The notes: generated by a model from the letters alone, not told the origin. A DNA stretch of 64,000 bases from Cohnella xylanilytica (GCF_014212175.1 NZ_JACJVR010000057.1:1-64000), one strand, 5' to 3'. Counted from the stretch's first letter, positions 33,204 through 42,761 are shown. Numbers and translations: made by a program.

Positions 33204-33824
33204 TCAAATCTTCCTGGCGACAATGAAATATTCCCGAGAGCTGTTCTTCAAACATTCCGTTTCGATAATCGAAAAATCCCCTTCCTCGATCAAATCGACT
33301 AAATCGCGTATTTTAAATGGTCTTATATTCGGCACGATACCGATTCTGCCAGCAAAGGCTAACAAGTTTCTCAGAAATACCTTTTCTCCCACGCATGGCG
33401 TTGCGGAGATCAATAATCCCTCCGGCTTCAACAGTTCATTTATTCTTTGCAAAACGATAGGTTCATCTTCCAACAAATGCAGAACATGAAAAACCAGGAT
33501 GACGTCAAATGAGCCTTTCTTAAGCCTTTCATCAAAAATAGTCGAATGAGCATAGTTTATGTTTGAGATGTTTCGCTCTTTTGCCTTTTTTTTCGCAATT
33601 TCGATCATATTCAGAGATAAATCGATCGCATGGATCTCTTTCGCATTTTCCGCGATTTCATTCGATATCAACCCGGTCCCGCAGCCGAAATCCAAAACAA
33701 TGTCGTTTGTTTTGAGATACGATCTCGTTCTCTTCAGGATATGGAGGTAAGTCTGTTCATCCTTCCTCTCGATTTGATCGTAGTCGCTTGCGGTTTTGTC
33801 CCAATATTTTTCGGATTTATTCAT
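33204..33824 (-). CDS. Class I SAM-dependent methyltransferase, AT-richer than its surroundings
   Basis: A 206-residue protein. ATG 33824 follows GGGGGGAC. SAM motif I is VLDFGCGTGLISNEIAENAK; motif post I is IHAIDLSLNM; then FDVILVFHVLHLLED. The codons are much richer in A/T (many Lys AAA, Ile ATA/ATT) than neighbouring genes, suggesting recent transfer. The best comparison is a UbiE/small-molecule methyltransferase. It has no operon partner. Confidence 0.85.
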   Translation of the reverse strand: MNKSEKYWDKTASDYDQIERKDEQTYLHILKRTRSYLKTNDIVLDFGCGTGLISNEIAENAKEIHAIDLSLNMIEIAKKKAKERNISNINYAHSTIFDERLKKGSFDVILVFHVLHLLEDEPIVLQRINELLKPEGLLISATPCVGEKVFLRNLLAFAGRIGIVPNIRPFKIRDLVDLIEEGDFSIIETECLKNSSREYFIVARKI

Positions 33825-33981
33825 TTCAGTCCCCCCAACCATAATGAACATGAATCCGTACTCTTCCTGAACATAATGGACCTTCTTCTAATGCCGATTC
33901 TTCGATTCGGCCGCTTACATGGAATAATCGATGCGCCGTTAGGGAAAATTTTGGAGGCGATGACTCAATCGGAGGTGCGGA

Positions 33982-34521
33982 ATGAAAGATCTTATCGAAG
34001 CCGCGCTTAACCTTATCAAATCCAAAGCCGACGATTCGAATGACCCGCTTCACGTAGGAGAGGTTATGTCCTGCTGGATTTACCTGGGCGGACTCGAGGA
34101 GGCGCAAGTCTTTATCCAAGCCGGCTTGAACACGACCAAAGACGATCAACTAAGGCACGCCTTGCTTGAAGATCAGAGATTGGGGCAAGGGCAAATTCAA
34201 GTCCTCAAGAACTTCATGACAAAAGAAGGCATTCCCCTGCCGCCGGCATCCGAGCAGAAGCCGGACTCCGATCCGGATTCCGTTCCGCTCGGAGTGAAGA
34301 TGACCGACGACGAACTGGCCAACGGATTGGCCATCAAGATCGTATCGTTAATCATGACCGCGGCATCCGCGGCATCGCAGTCCGTCAGGAACGATGTCGG
34401 AATCCTCTTCGTGAAGTTCCTGGGCGAGAAGTTGGTGCTGGGGACCAACATCAAGTCGATGTTGAGGGAACGGGGATGGATCAAAATTCCTCCATACTAC
34501 TACCCTCCCGGCGCTCCGTAA
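33982..34521 (+). CDS. DUF3231-like protein
   Basis: A 179-residue helical protein starting at ATG 33982 with GGAGG upstream. The central PLPPASEQKP and the pattern KMTDDELANGLAIKIVSLIM, then SQSVRNDVGILFVKFLGEK, match the DUF3231 family of Bacillales, which is usually two copies of this domain. Here there is only one. The family has no proven function. The final YYYPPGAP is characteristic. Confidence 0.75.
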   Translation: MKDLIEAALNLIKSKADDSNDPLHVGEVMSCWIYLGGLEEAQVFIQAGLNTTKDDQLRHALLEDQRLGQGQIQVLKNFMTKEGIPLPPASEQKPDSDPDSVPLGVKMTDDELANGLAIKIVSLIMTAASAASQSVRNDVGILFVKFLGEKLVLGTNIKSMLRERGWIKIPPYYYPPGAP

Positions 34522-34540
34522 CCATCGACAGGGGACAGGC

Positions 34541-35320
34541 TCACCTCCCGACATGAGACGGGGGGTAGCCCTTGATTCCCTTGAATACGTTGCTGAAATA
34601 CGAGATGTCCTTGAACCCGCAGCGTTCGGCGACCTCGGAGACCGTGAAGCCCCCGGCGGACAGCATCATCTCGGCGTTGTTCACCCGGACGTCGTTCAGG
34701 AATTCCTTGAACGTCCGGTTCGTGTTGAGCTTGAACAGCTTGCCGAGGTAGACGGGATTCAGATTGACCAGCCGGGCCAGATGGGCGATGTCGATCTCTT
34801 CGGAATAGTGGTCGACGATATAGTTCTTCACCTTCGCGATCCGCGAATCCGACAGCGTCTGGGGAGATTGGTGGGACGCGATCGTCAGGAGGCGGTGGAG
34901 AATGAGTTGGAACAAGCCTCTCGCCTGCATGGCGTAGCCGGGCTGCTTGCTCATCCACACATGGTTGAATTCCCGGATATAGTTCAGCAGCTCCGCCGTT
35001 AGCGGGAACTTCGTCACCGTATCGAAGGGCAGGTTCAGCTTCTCGTCCGACATCCACTGGAAGTTGAAGGCGTACGAATGCATCGGAGACTCCTTGCACG
35101 TATGGGCTTCCCGCAAGCTTCCCTCGGCGATATACAGCATGTCTCCGGCTTCCACCGTCAGCCTCTCGCCGTTCACGTAATAATAGGAACGGCCTTCCAG
35201 CACGAAGGTGAGGTCATGGAAGTCGATCGTCTGCTTGATGATCTCCCAATCCGGGAAGCAGCGGCGATCGACGAACAGGAAGACGTTCGGGATCAGGTTC
35301 TGATAGCGTTCGATATCCAT
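34541..35320 (-). CDS. AraC-family transcriptional regulator
   Basis: A 259-residue protein from ATG 35320 (an upstream ATG at 35362 is possible). Residues ~20-110 are an AraC-type cupin (DLTFVLEGRSYYYVNGERLT, AGDMLYIAEG). The C-terminal double helix-turn-helix has IDIAHLARLVNLNPVYLGKL and VSEVAERCGFKDISYFSNVF. It is divergent from the Old Yellow Enzyme gene, but the 300-base gap gives no clear operator. It probably senses a sugar or aromatic ligand. Confidence 0.88.
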   Translation of the reverse strand: MDIERYQNLIPNVFLFVDRRCFPDWEIIKQTIDFHDLTFVLEGRSYYYVNGERLTVEAGDMLYIAEGSLREAHTCKESPMHSYAFNFQWMSDEKLNLPFDTVTKFPLTAELLNYIREFNHVWMSKQPGYAMQARGLFQLILHRLLTIASHQSPQTLSDSRIAKVKNYIVDHYSEEIDIAHLARLVNLNPVYLGKLFKLNTNRTFKEFLNDVRVNNAEMMLSAGGFTVSEVAERCGFKDISYFSNVFKGIKGYPPSHVGR

Positions 35321-35618
35321 CGCAAATCCACGCTCCCATGGCTGATAATCGAATACTACCATTCGGAACGGTGCAAGTAAATGGATGCGAGAGCTTCGGG
35401 TCGGGTTCGCCGCCGGCGAGTCTTCCGGGCTTCTTCGGCCCCGCTTCACGCCGCGCGCCATACTTGCGGGAAGAACCGCATCCGTCGCTAACCTTCTCGT
35501 AAGCGGGTCCAGGCGTCTGGACCAGGTCCAAACGATTTGCGTTCTTACTTGGCGTAAGTATCTTTATTATAATCCTCCTATAAGATCGCCGAAGACGGCG
35601 GAAGAAGGAGGACTTGTT

Positions 35619-36782
35619 ATGAACGAAAAATATGCGCCGTTGTTCGAACCGCTCGACCTGCCGAATCGGATCCGGCTTCGCAACCGGCTCGTAATGGCTC
35701 CCATGACGCACGTGTCGTCCCGCGCCGACGGCACCGTATCCGACGAAGAGATCGCGTACTACGTTCGCCGCGCGCAGGGCGTCGGCATGGTCGTCACGGC
35801 GGCCACGTGGGTCGCGCCGAACGGAGGGCTGCCCGGCGCCCCCGCGGCCGACCGCGACGAGGTCGTCCCCGGACTTCGCAGATTGGCTGCGGCCATCCGG
35901 GAGCAGGGGGCCAAGGCGATATTGCAAATTTTCCATGCCGGCCGCCAATCGACGATGACCGGAGATCTCGTGAGCGCAAGCGCCGTTCCCGAGTCGAAGG
36001 AGGGGGCCGCCGTTCCGCGCGAGTTGACGGAGAAGGAAGTCGGGGAGCTTGTTCTTGCCTACGGCCAAGCGGCGAGGCGGGCCGTCGAGGCCGGGTTCGA
36101 CGGCGTCGAGATTCATGGCGGGAACGGCAATCTTCTTCACCAGTTTTTCTCGCCGTATACGAACCGCCGCTCCGATCGCTATGGGGGAACGACAGAGGGA
36201 AGGATGACGTTCGCGCTGGAGATCGTGGCCGAGGTGAAGCGGGTCGTGGCCGAGGCCGCGCAGTCTCCTTTTATCGTCGGGTATCGGCTGTCGCCGGAGG
36301 AAGCGGAGACGCCGGGAATCACGATGGCGGAGACGCTTCCGTTCGTGGATGCTCTGGCGGCGAAGGGCTTGGACTACTTGTCCGTCTCGCTGGTTCGTTA
36401 CGATGCCGCGCCGCGCCGCGGAATCGACGATTCCCGCCCCCGTCTGACGATCATCCAAGAGAGGGTCGGCGAAGGGCTGCCCGTCATCGGGGTCGGCAGC
36501 GTGCGCACGCCCGAGGACGCCGTCGGCGCGCTTGGCACCGGCATCGGACTCGTCGCGCTGGGCCGGGAGCTCGTCATGGAGCCGGATTGGGCGAAGCTCG
36601 TCGCGGAAGGAAGGGAAGAAGCGATCCGGACGACGCTGTCCGTGAACGATCAACGGAAGCTGATTATCCCGGACGGGATGTGGCGGCTGATGTTCAGCAT
36701 CCCCGGGTGGTTCCCGGTGGAGGAAGAAGTCGGGGAGGCCGCTAAGGAGGCCGCCAAGGATGTCGTCGAGGAAGCCACGTAA
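35619..36782 (+). CDS. NADH:flavin oxidoreductase (Old Yellow Enzyme family)
   Basis: A 387-residue FMN enzyme. AAGGAGG is 8 bases before the ATG. Family segments: NRLVMAPMTH, ILQIFHAGRQS, VEIHGGNGNLLHQFFSP, RSDRYGG, and GVGSVRTPEDA near the FMN phosphate site. Length and motifs fit YqiG/YqjM-like enoate reductases that detoxify electrophiles. The final residues (VEEEVGEAAKEAAKDVVEEA) are an unusual acidic amphipathic extension. Confidence 0.9.
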   Translation: MNEKYAPLFEPLDLPNRIRLRNRLVMAPMTHVSSRADGTVSDEEIAYYVRRAQGVGMVVTAATWVAPNGGLPGAPAADRDEVVPGLRRLAAAIREQGAKAILQIFHAGRQSTMTGDLVSASAVPESKEGAAVPRELTEKEVGELVLAYGQAARRAVEAGFDGVEIHGGNGNLLHQFFSPYTNRRSDRYGGTTEGRMTFALEIVAEVKRVVAEAAQSPFIVGYRLSPEEAETPGITMAETLPFVDALAAKGLDYLSVSLVRYDAAPRRGIDDSRPRLTIIQERVGEGLPVIGVGSVRTPEDAVGALGTGIGLVALGRELVMEPDWAKLVAEGREEAIRTTLSVNDQRKLIIPDGMWRLMFSIPGWFPVEEEVGEAAKEAAKDVVEEAT

Positions 36783-36883
36783 CGGGTTCGTCTCGCAGGG
36801 AAGCCGCCGGCACCAGGGCCGCGGAGTTGTTGGGGGAGGATAGGCGGGGGAGAGATGGAGTTGTTGAATAGAACTCGCAAGGT

Positions 36884-36914
36884 CCGTCAGGGCGATCTCC
36901 CTGACGGTTTTTCT
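36884..36914 (+). terminator. Terminator after the Old Yellow Enzyme gene
   Basis: CCGTCAGGG / CCCTGACGG with a 6-base loop and a TTTTTCTTTG tail. Confidence 0.85.
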
Positions 36915-37077
36915 TTGTTCGAACGCAGGGCCACGCGATAGCGAAGAGGGACATTCCTTGAACGTGTTCGTTCAGGACTTCGCTTTACAGTCCGAGGAGC
37001 CATTCGTTATGCTAGGAATGGTTGAGAATTCCAAACCGGGAAGCTGCCTCTTTAAAGGGGACGAGGAGGAGCGAAGC

Positions 37078-37539
37078 TTGGGATACATCGAAGAGCTGAG
37101 AGCGATCGTCGGCCATCGGCCCGTCATCCTCGTCGGGGTGGCCGTCCTCGTGTTCAACGAAGCGAACGAGCTGCTGCTTCAATTGAAGCACGGCGGCGTA
37201 TGGGCCATCCCCGGCGGGCTGATGGAGCTGGGCGAGTCCGCGGAGGAGACGGGACGAAGGGAAGTGCTCGAGGAGACGGGACTCGTCGTCGGACGATTGA
37301 AGCTGCTCGGGGTCGTCTCCGGGCCGGAGCAATTCGTGAAGCTGCCGAACGGGGACGAATTCTATGCGGTCACGATCCTCTATTCGACGAACGAGATTGC
37401 GGAAGGCGAGCTGCGGGCGGACGGGGTCGAGTCGGTGGAGCTGCGATATTTCGATGTCGAGCGGCTGCCCGAGGGGCTAAGTCCCCGCATTCGCAAGCAG
37501 CTTGAGCAAGTGCTCGGAAGGCAAGACCCATCATCCTGA
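37078..37539 (+). CDS. Nudix hydrolase
   Basis: A 153-residue protein. TTG 37078 (MGYIEELRAIVGHRPVILVG) is chosen because GAGGAGG lies before it and the length is then normal; a TTG at 36958 would add 40 unconserved residues. The Nudix box reads GGLMELGESAEETGRREVLE with ETGL completing it, containing the metal-binding REVLEE. It hydrolyses a nucleoside-diphosphate derivative, possibly a damaged nucleotide. Confidence 0.88.
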   Translation: MGYIEELRAIVGHRPVILVGVAVLVFNEANELLLQLKHGGVWAIPGGLMELGESAEETGRREVLEETGLVVGRLKLLGVVSGPEQFVKLPNGDEFYAVTILYSTNEIAEGELRADGVESVELRYFDVERLPEGLSPRIRKQLEQVLGRQDPSS

Positions 37540-37557
37540 AGCCAGGGGTATCCTAAC

Positions 37558-38712
37558 ATGAATATTTTCAAAATATTAGCTTCGAATGACGGCTCGATCA
37601 ACGAGCCCAACGTCAGCTCGTTCCTGGCCTATCTGCTCGATCCGAACGAGAACCACGGCCTCAACTCGTTCCTGGCCCCCATCCTGCTCGCGAATCGAGA
37701 GAGCTTCAAGGAGCTGCTGATCCAGGAGCGGGTACGGGACCTGTCGAAAAATTCGCCGTTCGAAGTGAACGTTCAGGCGGAGATAACGGTGGAGCTCGAG
37801 CTCGAAGGGGGCCGAACGAAAACCCGGGATATCGACATTCTCATCGAGATCTATAATGGTTCCGATGCGGTCGTTCCCCGATACGCGTTCTGCATCGAGA
37901 ACAAAATCAAGGACGGCGCCATCGCCAAAGGCGGGCGACAGCTGTTCGAAGAGATCAGCGGGCTCGCGAATTACTATGCGGGAGCGAACGACGGCTTCTC
38001 CGCGGCCGCCATGCCGGCGATGGCGTTCGTGTTCATCACCCCGAGGAAGTCGCCGCGGGCCGTCGAGGAATTCGGGGAGCTGAACCGCGAGCTTGCCGCG
38101 AGGAGCTGGGACATCCCGAGCTTCCATTTGACTTGGGGGCCCGAGCCGTCGGGCGAAGCCGGGTCCGTCCCTATCGCCGCGATGCTGAACAAGACGCTGC
38201 TCGAGGAAGCGGCGGGCAACATCGAGCCGATCTACGAATACACGAAGCATACGCTCAAGTCGTTCCTCGCGTTCATCAAGTCCGACTTCCAGTCCTATAA
38301 GGAAGAGAAGACCGCCGTGACGGAGCGCAAGGATTACGGCAAACCCGTCTCCCAGTATTATCGCGAGGTATGCGAGCAGTTGGAGTATGACCGGGATTAC
38401 CGGACGGCCGAGATTCGAAGCCGGGTAGAGAAGCTCGTCTACGAGACCTCGGGCAAGGAGATTCGCAAGAATACCCTCGCCGACCAATTGACCGTCTGCA
38501 TCGTCAACAACCGGAACCGCAGGCATTACGGCGTCGGCGATCCGCTCCGGGACGAGATCAATCTGCTCTATTACCCGAGCGAGAACGACAGGAAGACGGT
38601 GCGAAGAATCGATCTGAACCGGCCGCCGGTGGGGATTCCGATCTACTGGAGAGACGCGGACGCCGAGGGAGGCTTAGGCCAGTGCCTGCTCACGGACCTC
38701 TATCCCCGGTGA
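37558..38712 (+). CDS. PD-(D/E)XK nuclease superfamily protein
   Basis: A 384-residue protein beginning 19 bases after the Nudix gene. The nuclease core is visible as RDIDILIEI followed by YAFCIENKIKDG, which supplies the D...ExK signature, with EPNVSSFLAYLLDPNENHGL upstream as the start of the fold. Such proteins resemble PD-(D/E)XK family 4, often called by genome annotators and sometimes found in phage-defence islands. There is no obvious partner, toxin or helicase beside it. Function and substrate are unknown. Confidence 0.75.
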   Translation: MNIFKILASNDGSINEPNVSSFLAYLLDPNENHGLNSFLAPILLANRESFKELLIQERVRDLSKNSPFEVNVQAEITVELELEGGRTKTRDIDILIEIYNGSDAVVPRYAFCIENKIKDGAIAKGGRQLFEEISGLANYYAGANDGFSAAAMPAMAFVFITPRKSPRAVEEFGELNRELAARSWDIPSFHLTWGPEPSGEAGSVPIAAMLNKTLLEEAAGNIEPIYEYTKHTLKSFLAFIKSDFQSYKEEKTAVTERKDYGKPVSQYYREVCEQLEYDRDYRTAEIRSRVEKLVYETSGKEIRKNTLADQLTVCIVNNRNRRHYGVGDPLRDEINLLYYPSENDRKTVRRIDLNRPPVGIPIYWRDADAEGGLGQCLLTDLYPR

Positions 38713-38721
38713 TCCCGCCGA

Positions 38722-39948
38722 TCATCGTCGGCCGCGGAACGTTCGGAGCAGGTCCTCCGCCCACAGGTCGGGAATCTCCCACGGGATGAAGTGGCCGCCT
38801 CTGTCGTGGACCGACAGGTTGACGTGGTTGTACCAGGCGGCGCGGTCGCTCTCGAGGAAGTTCCGGACGCGGTCGCCGGTCGCAACCCCCGGCGGGTTCT
38901 CGTAGCCGACGAAGGTGATGCCGGTCGGCGCCTCGATGACGGGCCAGCGGTCGTGCGACGGGGTCCAGGGGTAGCGGTTATTGTTCGCGTAGATGCGGGT
39001 GGAGGTCTCGATCGAGTTATTCGCCCAGAAGATCGTAGCGTGCGTAAGCAGGTCGTCCTTCGAGAAGACGCTCTCGAGGTTCCCGCCGTTGTCGCTCCAA
39101 CGGGTCCAACGCTCCAGAATCCAGGCGAGCATGCCGGCCGGCGAGTCGCTTAAGCCGTAGGCGAGGGTGCCGGGATCGAGCACGTGAACGGCGAGATGCG
39201 AAGCGAAGCGGCGATCCAGCTCGATGATTCTCTCGCGGACGTCCTCGGGAAGATCGTCGGGGAGCGGGCGGCCGCCGGAGAAGTCCCAGCCGCGGTCCCC
39301 GTTGAAGAAGCTCAGCTTCTGGCCGGAGCCGATGTGAATGCCGTACAGCTCGCTCGCGTACTTGTGCCCGAGTTGGCCCGTCACGAGAGCCCCGACGTCG
39401 CAGCCTCCCGCCGCGTACTTCTCATAGCCGAGATTCTCGGTCATAAGCTTGTGCCACAGATCGGCGATCTTCCAGAAGTTCAGGTCCGGGCGGTTCGGCA
39501 GCGGAGCCGAGAAGCCGTAGCCGGGAAGCGAGGGCACGATGACGTCGAACGATTCGGACGGATCGCCCCCGCAGGCGGCGGGATCGGCCAACCGGTCGAC
39601 GACCTTGGACCAATGCCAGAACGTCCAGGGCCAGCCGTGGGACAGGATAAGCGGAGTCGGGTTCGGCCCCGCGCCCGGCCTGCGCATGAAGTGGACGGGG
39701 ACCCCGTCGACGTCCGTCTTGTAGTGCTCGTAGGCGTTGATCGCCCGTTCGGCCCGGCGCCAGTCGAATTCGTCGATCCAATAGCGGACGAGCTCCTCCA
39801 GGTACTCCCGCCGCACCCCGTAAAATCCGTCTTCATTGCCGGCGTCGAGCGGCCATCTCGTGGACGCGAGCCTGCGCTTCAGATCGGCGAGCGTCTCGTC
39901 GGGCACATGGATCGGTTGGGGCTCCAGGGGAAAAGAAGCTGGCGTCAT
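38722..39948 (-). CDS. Epoxide hydrolase (EHN-type alpha/beta hydrolase)
   Basis: A 408-residue protein. ATG 39948 follows AAGGAGG. The first ~110 residues are the EHN domain (ADLKRRLASTRWP, WRRAERAINAYEHY). The alpha/beta core has the oxyanion HGWP (104-107), the nucleophile D184 in GGCDVGA and the base His in GGHFIPWE. This set is typical of juvenile-hormone-type epoxide hydrolases in soil bacteria. It probably detoxifies an epoxide. Confidence 0.9.
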   Translation of the reverse strand: MTPASFPLEPQPIHVPDETLADLKRRLASTRWPLDAGNEDGFYGVRREYLEELVRYWIDEFDWRRAERAINAYEHYKTDVDGVPVHFMRRPGAGPNPTPLILSHGWPWTFWHWSKVVDRLADPAACGGDPSESFDVIVPSLPGYGFSAPLPNRPDLNFWKIADLWHKLMTENLGYEKYAAGGCDVGALVTGQLGHKYASELYGIHIGSGQKLSFFNGDRGWDFSGGRPLPDDLPEDVRERIIELDRRFASHLAVHVLDPGTLAYGLSDSPAGMLAWILERWTRWSDNGGNLESVFSKDDLLTHATIFWANNSIETSTRIYANNNRYPWTPSHDRWPVIEAPTGITFVGYENPPGVATGDRVRNFLESDRAAWYNHVNLSVHDRGGHFIPWEIPDLWAEDLLRTFRGRR

Positions 39949-40113
39949 ACGCGGTTCCTCCTTATTCGCACGATTCGCACAGAAAAATAGCAACCGTCGC
40001 GACCCATAGCGGGACCGGCGAATCTGGTTGTCGATGGAATTATATCATCAACTTATATAAGTGTCTAATGTATTTTCAATCGTTGCGAGGGCTTCTCAGG
40101 TTTATCTCCGACT

Positions 40114-41679
40114 TTGATCTCTGACTCGGACCTATTTGAACACTTTGATGAAATACTGCGTTTTTTTGTAGCCGACCATCCGGGAGATATCGACCACGTC
40201 TGCGTAGACGAGCTCGGCCAATGGTCGGCAAGGAATGGCGCGGACGAATCGAGTCGCCCGAACGGCTGGCCGAGGAGTGGGACGCGGAAGAGGAGCCGCT
40301 TCGCGTCGCGGTCGGTCGGTTCGACGACAGGGGGCCGTACGGCGGATGGAAGGAGCGGCGGTTCGAGGCTGCGGGCTTCTTCCGAACGGAATTCGACGGC
40401 CGGAATCGGTGGTTTGTCGACCCGGACGGGTACGCGGCGTTCAGCGTCGGCATGGACTGCGTACACCCGGGAGGAGCTGCGGCTTTACGCGGAATGGAGC
40501 ATCTGCTGCCGCCTCTGCCTCCGAAGGAGGGAGCTTGGGCGGAAGCCTGGCACGGGAGCGACTTCAACTTCGCCGCCGCCAACCTGATTCGCCGCTTCGG
40601 AGGCGAGTGGCGGGACCGCTGGGCCGAGCGGACGGAGCTTCGGCTTAAGGCGTGGGGCTTCAATACGATCGGCAACTGGTCCGATCCGGAATTCATCCGG
40701 CGGTCGTCTCTTCCCTACGTGTGGCCGATGAACGATTTTCCGGCGACGACGTTATCGATCTTCCGCGACTTCCCCGACGTCTTCAGCCCCGAGTACGAGA
40801 AGGAAGCCCGCCGGTTCGGCGAACAGCTGCTTCCGCTGCGGACGATCGGCGGCTGATCGGCTACTTCATGCGCAACGAGCCGCATTGGGCGTTCGTCGAT
40901 TCGCTGAACCTGACGGCTCATATGCTGCAATCGCCGACCCGCTTCGCGAGCAAGCTGGCACTAATCGAAGAGCTGAAGGAACGGTACGGAGCGGCGGAAG
41001 GGCTGAACGAGGCTTGGGGACGGCCTTCGCTTCGTTCGAAGATCTGCTCGATCCGGCCAAGGTCGTCTTGACCGGTTCGCCTGTCTGCGCGCGGGACCTG
41101 GATGCGTTCAACCGGCGGCTGATTCGCCGTTATGTCGAGATCCCGGCCGCGCGGTGCCGCGAGGCGGCGCCGAATCATCTGAACCTCGGCATGCGCTACG
41201 CTTGGGTCGGCCACGTTGCCGTGCTTGAGGGCTGCGAATCGTTCGACGTGTTCTCGCTCAACGGTTACCGGATGCAGCCCGACCGCGAGCACATCGAATG
41301 GATCAGCCGCAGGCTGGGCAGGCCGGTCATGATCGGCGAGTTCCACTTCGGCGCGGCCGACGCGGGCCTGCCGGCGTACGGCATCCGAGCCGTCGCGACG
41401 CAGGAAGAGAGCGGCGACGCCTACCGGGCGTTCGTCGAATCGGCGGCGGCCATACCGGAGCTGATCGGGGTCCATTATTTTCAACTGAACGATCAGCCGG
41501 CGCTGGGAAGATTCGACGGGGAGAACTACCAGATCGGCGCGGTCGATACGTGCATGCTGCCTTACCGGCCGTTCGTCGAGGCGATGCGGCAGGCCCATGA
41601 GGTCCTGTACGAGGTCCGCACGGGGGCGGTCGAGCCGTATTCGAACGTTCCGCAGGAGATTCCGAGGACCGGCTTCTAG
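40114..41679 (+). pseudogene. GH-A clan glycosidase (agarase/GH50-like) broken by three -1 frameshifts
   Basis: The coding frame moves three times, each by the loss of one base in a run of G. The breaks are near 40226 (TGGTCGGCAAGG), near 40838 (CTGCGGACGAT) and near 41018 (GCTTGGGGACGG). Joined, the protein contains FVDPDGYAAFSVGMDCVHPG, MRNEPHW (acid/base) and MIGEFHFGA (nucleophile), the plan of a GH-A beta-glycosidase such as GH50 or GH42. The 5' end is unclear. Frameshifts in G runs could be real decay or base-calling errors. Confidence 0.7.
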
Positions 41680-41684
41680 ACATC

Positions 41685-41724
41685 TAGGCGTATAGGCGTA
41701 TAGGCGTATGGGCGTATGGGCATC
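41685..41724 (+). repeat. Five-unit 8-bp tandem repeat
   Basis: TAGGCGTA three times, then TGGGCGTA and TGGGCATC. It lies between the broken hydrolase and the MarR gene. Confidence 0.8.
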
Positions 41725-41751
41725 GGCAGCGACAGCGACCTGCCCGTCCGA

Positions 41752-42222
41752 TTACAGCGAGCCTCCGCCGAGCTCGGCCAGCCGCCGCAACGCGGGGATG
41801 GCGGAAGCGAGTGCTTCCCTCTCCTCCGGGGCCAGCCCTTCCGTGAAGGCCGAGAGCCGCGCCACCCGTTCCATGCGGCGGGCATCGATCACGTTCGCGC
41901 CTCGCTCGGTAATGTGCACTTGAACCGCGCGGCCGTCGCTCGGGTCCGGGCGGCGCTCGACGAGCCCGTCCCGTTCGAGCCGGGTCACGAGCTGCGTCAT
42001 TGCCGACTGCGTCACCTGCTCGGTGGCCGTGAGCTCCGTCAGCCGCATCGGGCTCTTGTGCGACAAGGTGTGCAGAACGGACAGCGTCGTGAAGCTGAGC
42101 TTGTCGACGGCCGGCAGCCGGATCATGACCCTCGTCAAGTCTTCGAGCGCCAGCGCGAAGTCGGCGACGTTCAGGCCGCCGGGACGAGGTTCGTATGGGA
42201 ATTGGGGGTGCTTGTTATCCAA
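41752..42222 (-). CDS. MarR-family transcriptional regulator
   Basis: A 156-residue winged-helix protein. The DNA-binding part runs from RLTELTATEQVTQSAMTQLV to the wing DGLVERRPDPSDGRAVQVHI. It is about normal length. TTG 42222 lacks a strong ribosome site and the true start may be a few codons downstream. It has no divergent drug pump, so the target is unknown. Confidence 0.8.
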   Translation of the reverse strand: MDNKHPQFPYEPRPGGLNVADFALALEDLTRVMIRLPAVDKLSFTTLSVLHTLSHKSPMRLTELTATEQVTQSAMTQLVTRLERDGLVERRPDPSDGRAVQVHITERGANVIDARRMERVARLSAFTEGLAPEEREALASAIPALRRLAELGGGSL

Positions 42223-42591
42223 GGGAAGATCACCGGTTTCTATAGGATCTAGAGCGGATGAGGTTCCTCCGGCCGCCCGGGGGAGCCTCTTCGTCGTTCG
42301 TCCCTCTCATTGTAAAGGATCGAAGCGGCGAGGAAAAGAATAGAGCCCGGCTCGACCATCAAGCTTACCGCCCCACAATCGACGAACCATCCGCTGCAGC
42401 TCCGATCTCCCGTTTGGCGCTTGATTCTCGTGGATGGCCGCCAATGGCGAAAAAAATCGCCATTCGGAGCAACCGCGTTAGCGAGAGACTCCATTTCTGA
42501 TGAAAGCGATCCCTGATGAAGCCAAGGTGATCCATCCGCCGAGCGATGGCCGCCGCCGCGATCTTGTAAAACGTTATCCTTAATCCAATGA
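42223..42591. other. Gene-free stretch with a hairpin, possible dispersed repeat
   Basis: No credible gene. The segment 42443-42464 forms an 8-bp perfect hairpin (AATGGCGA / TCGCCATT) without a T-tract. The surrounding ~110 bases have the look of a Paenibacillus intergenic repeat, which I cannot confirm. Confidence 0.35.
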
Positions 42592-42620
42592 TTGACAACT
42601 CTCTTGAAGCGTGATAATTT
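42592..42620 (+). promoter_or_regulatory. Promoter of the GH13 amylase gene
   Basis: TTGACA (42592-42597), a 17-base gap and TAATTT (42615-42620), preceded by TGA. The operator follows within 7 bases. Confidence 0.65.
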
Positions 42621-42626
42621 CTAGTT

Positions 42627-42641
42627 GGAAAACCGGTTTCC
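42627..42641. promoter_or_regulatory. LacI 3 operator at the amylase promoter
   Basis: GGAAAACCGGTTTCC, almost a perfect dyad, covers the expected transcription start. The same core AAACCGGTTT is in the operator at 52294-52309 before the LacI 3 gene. Confidence 0.75.
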
Positions 42642-42761
42642 CTAGCAATTTCCGCAACACGGCCGCTCATGTCACCCCAGTTTGTAAGAAGAGGAAAGTC
42701 CCGAGGCCGGGCTCATTCGTCCGCGGAGGGAGAAAGGCAGGGATTCATCGCTCGTCATTCA

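Noticed and set aside
40830-41040. Programmed frameshifting in the glycosidase gene
   Set aside because: Three shifts in plain G runs without slippery heptamers or pseudoknots are better explained by decay or sequencing error.
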